Below, piece after piece: positions 6,398-6,987 of a stretch of 6,987 bases of DNA (position 1 is its first letter; every line of letters starts with the position of its first letter). Origin of the DNA: Betaproteobacteria bacterium (GTDB lineage Bacteria > Pseudomonadota > Gammaproteobacteria > Burkholderiales > SG8-41); assembly GCA_029883965.1 (NCBI GenBank), contig JAOUIN010000119.1:1-6987 (forward strand), in the 5' to 3' direction. Both the position numbers and the translations under genes were made by a program. Under the pieces are notes generated by a model that was not told the origin of the DNA, made no database searches, and saw nothing but the letters and a program-made list of their open reading frames with translations.

Positions 6398-6987
6398 GTG
6401 ATCCCGTACTCGCCCTGGTCATGCTGGGGTTGTTCATTTTTGTCATCCTGCTCGGATTCCCGATCGCGTTCACGCTGATGGGCATGGGCGTTTGTTTCGG
6501 CTATTACGCCTATTACCAGCCGGGGCAGGAGTTTTTCGATAGCCGGCTGTTCTACCTGCTGACGCAGAACACCTGGAGCATCATGAGCAGCGATGTGCTC
6601 GTTGCGGTGCCATTGTTCCTGTTCATGGGTTACGTGATCGAACGATCGAACATCCTCGACCGGCTGTTCTACAGCCTGCAGGTCGCATTGCGCCATGTGC
6701 CCGGATCAATGGCCGTGGCGGCATTGGCTACCTGCGCGATGTTCGCCACCGCCACCGGCATCGTCGGTGCGGTGGTGACGCTGATGGGATTACTGGCATT
6801 GCCGGCGATGCTCAAGGCCGGTTATGACCAGAAGCTCTCGACCGGCGTCATCTGTGCCGGCGGCACGCTGGGCATATTGATCCCGCCTTCGATCATGCTG
6901 ATCGTGTATTCAGCGGCATCGTCGGTGTCTGTGGTGCGGCTTTATGCCGCCGCGCTGATACCCGGTTTCCTGCTGGCGGGTCTGTAC
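6394..6987 (+). CDS. dctM: TRAP transporter large membrane subunit (DctM), 3' end missing
   Basis: Transport-catalysing subunit of the TRAP permease, expected to move substrate with sodium ions by an elevator-type mechanism (family knowledge). The first 198 residues are in the window and the frame runs off the edge with no stop. The family is usually over 420 residues, so roughly half is missing. The ATG overlaps the dctQ stop (ATGA) and has AGGGG eight bases upstream. Visible motifs are LLGFPIAFTLMG (19-30) in the first helix, VAVPLFLFMGYVIERS (70-85), ATATGIVGAVVTLMG (118-132), LPAMLKAGYD (136-145) and GGTLGILIPPS (156-166). The last of these corresponds to the re-entrant hairpin region near the sodium and substrate sites. 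The VPLF and IPPS signatures make the assignment secure. No frameshift or atypical segment is visible. The complete gene and any partner genes lie beyond the window. Confidence 0.93.
   Translation, partial: MSDPVLALVMLGLFIFVILLGFPIAFTLMGMGVCFGYYAYYQPGQEFFDSRLFYLLTQNTWSIMSSDVLVAVPLFLFMGYVIERSNILDRLFYSLQVALRHVPGSMAVAALATCAMFATATGIVGAVVTLMGLLALPAMLKAGYDQKLSTGVICAGGTLGILIPPSIMLIVYSAASSVSVVRLYAAALIPGFLLAGLY

Overview
The window is GC-rich, densely packed bacterial DNA with every supported gene on the + strand. Two operon-like blocks are visible. The gene families, GTG starts, strong purine-rich ribosome binding sites and a Tat-type TRAP binding protein fit a Pseudomonadota chromosome, perhaps a gamma- or betaproteobacterium. 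That placement is an inference from style, since no rRNA or other marker gene is present.

Block 1 (positions 1 to 4292) is the downstream end of a cation/proton antiporter cluster. It holds three consecutive proton-translocating subunits of the MrpD/NuoL-M-N superfamily. The first is cut by the window edge, the second has 485 residues and the third has 559. A two-helix membrane protein of 85 residues sits between the second and third. The genes overlap or nearly touch (GTGA overlap, 1-base gap, 8-base overlap), so they are probably transcribed together and translationally coupled. No hydrophilic complex I or hydrogenase subunits are visible, so this is more likely an Mrp/Mnh-like multisubunit antiporter, or the membrane arm of a related complex whose other genes lie upstream. 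The third subunit has Asn and Ser where the other two have the TM7 Lys and the following His.

A 269-base non-coding gap (4293 to 4561) separates the blocks. No convincing terminator or promoter could be read in it, apart from a strong ribosome binding site at its end.

Block 2 (4562 to the window end) is a TRAP transporter: a substrate-binding protein with a twin-arginine signal (dctP type), then the small membrane subunit (dctQ), then the large membrane subunit (dctM, cut by the window edge). A clear intrinsic terminator lies between dctP and dctQ. It probably lets most transcripts end after the binding-protein gene, so that more binding protein than permease is made. dctQ and dctM overlap by four bases (ATGA).

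The two blocks could be linked in physiology. Characterised TRAP transporters are driven by a sodium gradient, and Mrp-type antiporters extrude sodium at the expense of protons. Adjacency alone does not prove a link. I see no CRISPR array, tRNA, mobile element or clear new defence-type system. The features most worth a second look are the small membrane protein, the altered third antiporter subunit and the internal terminator.
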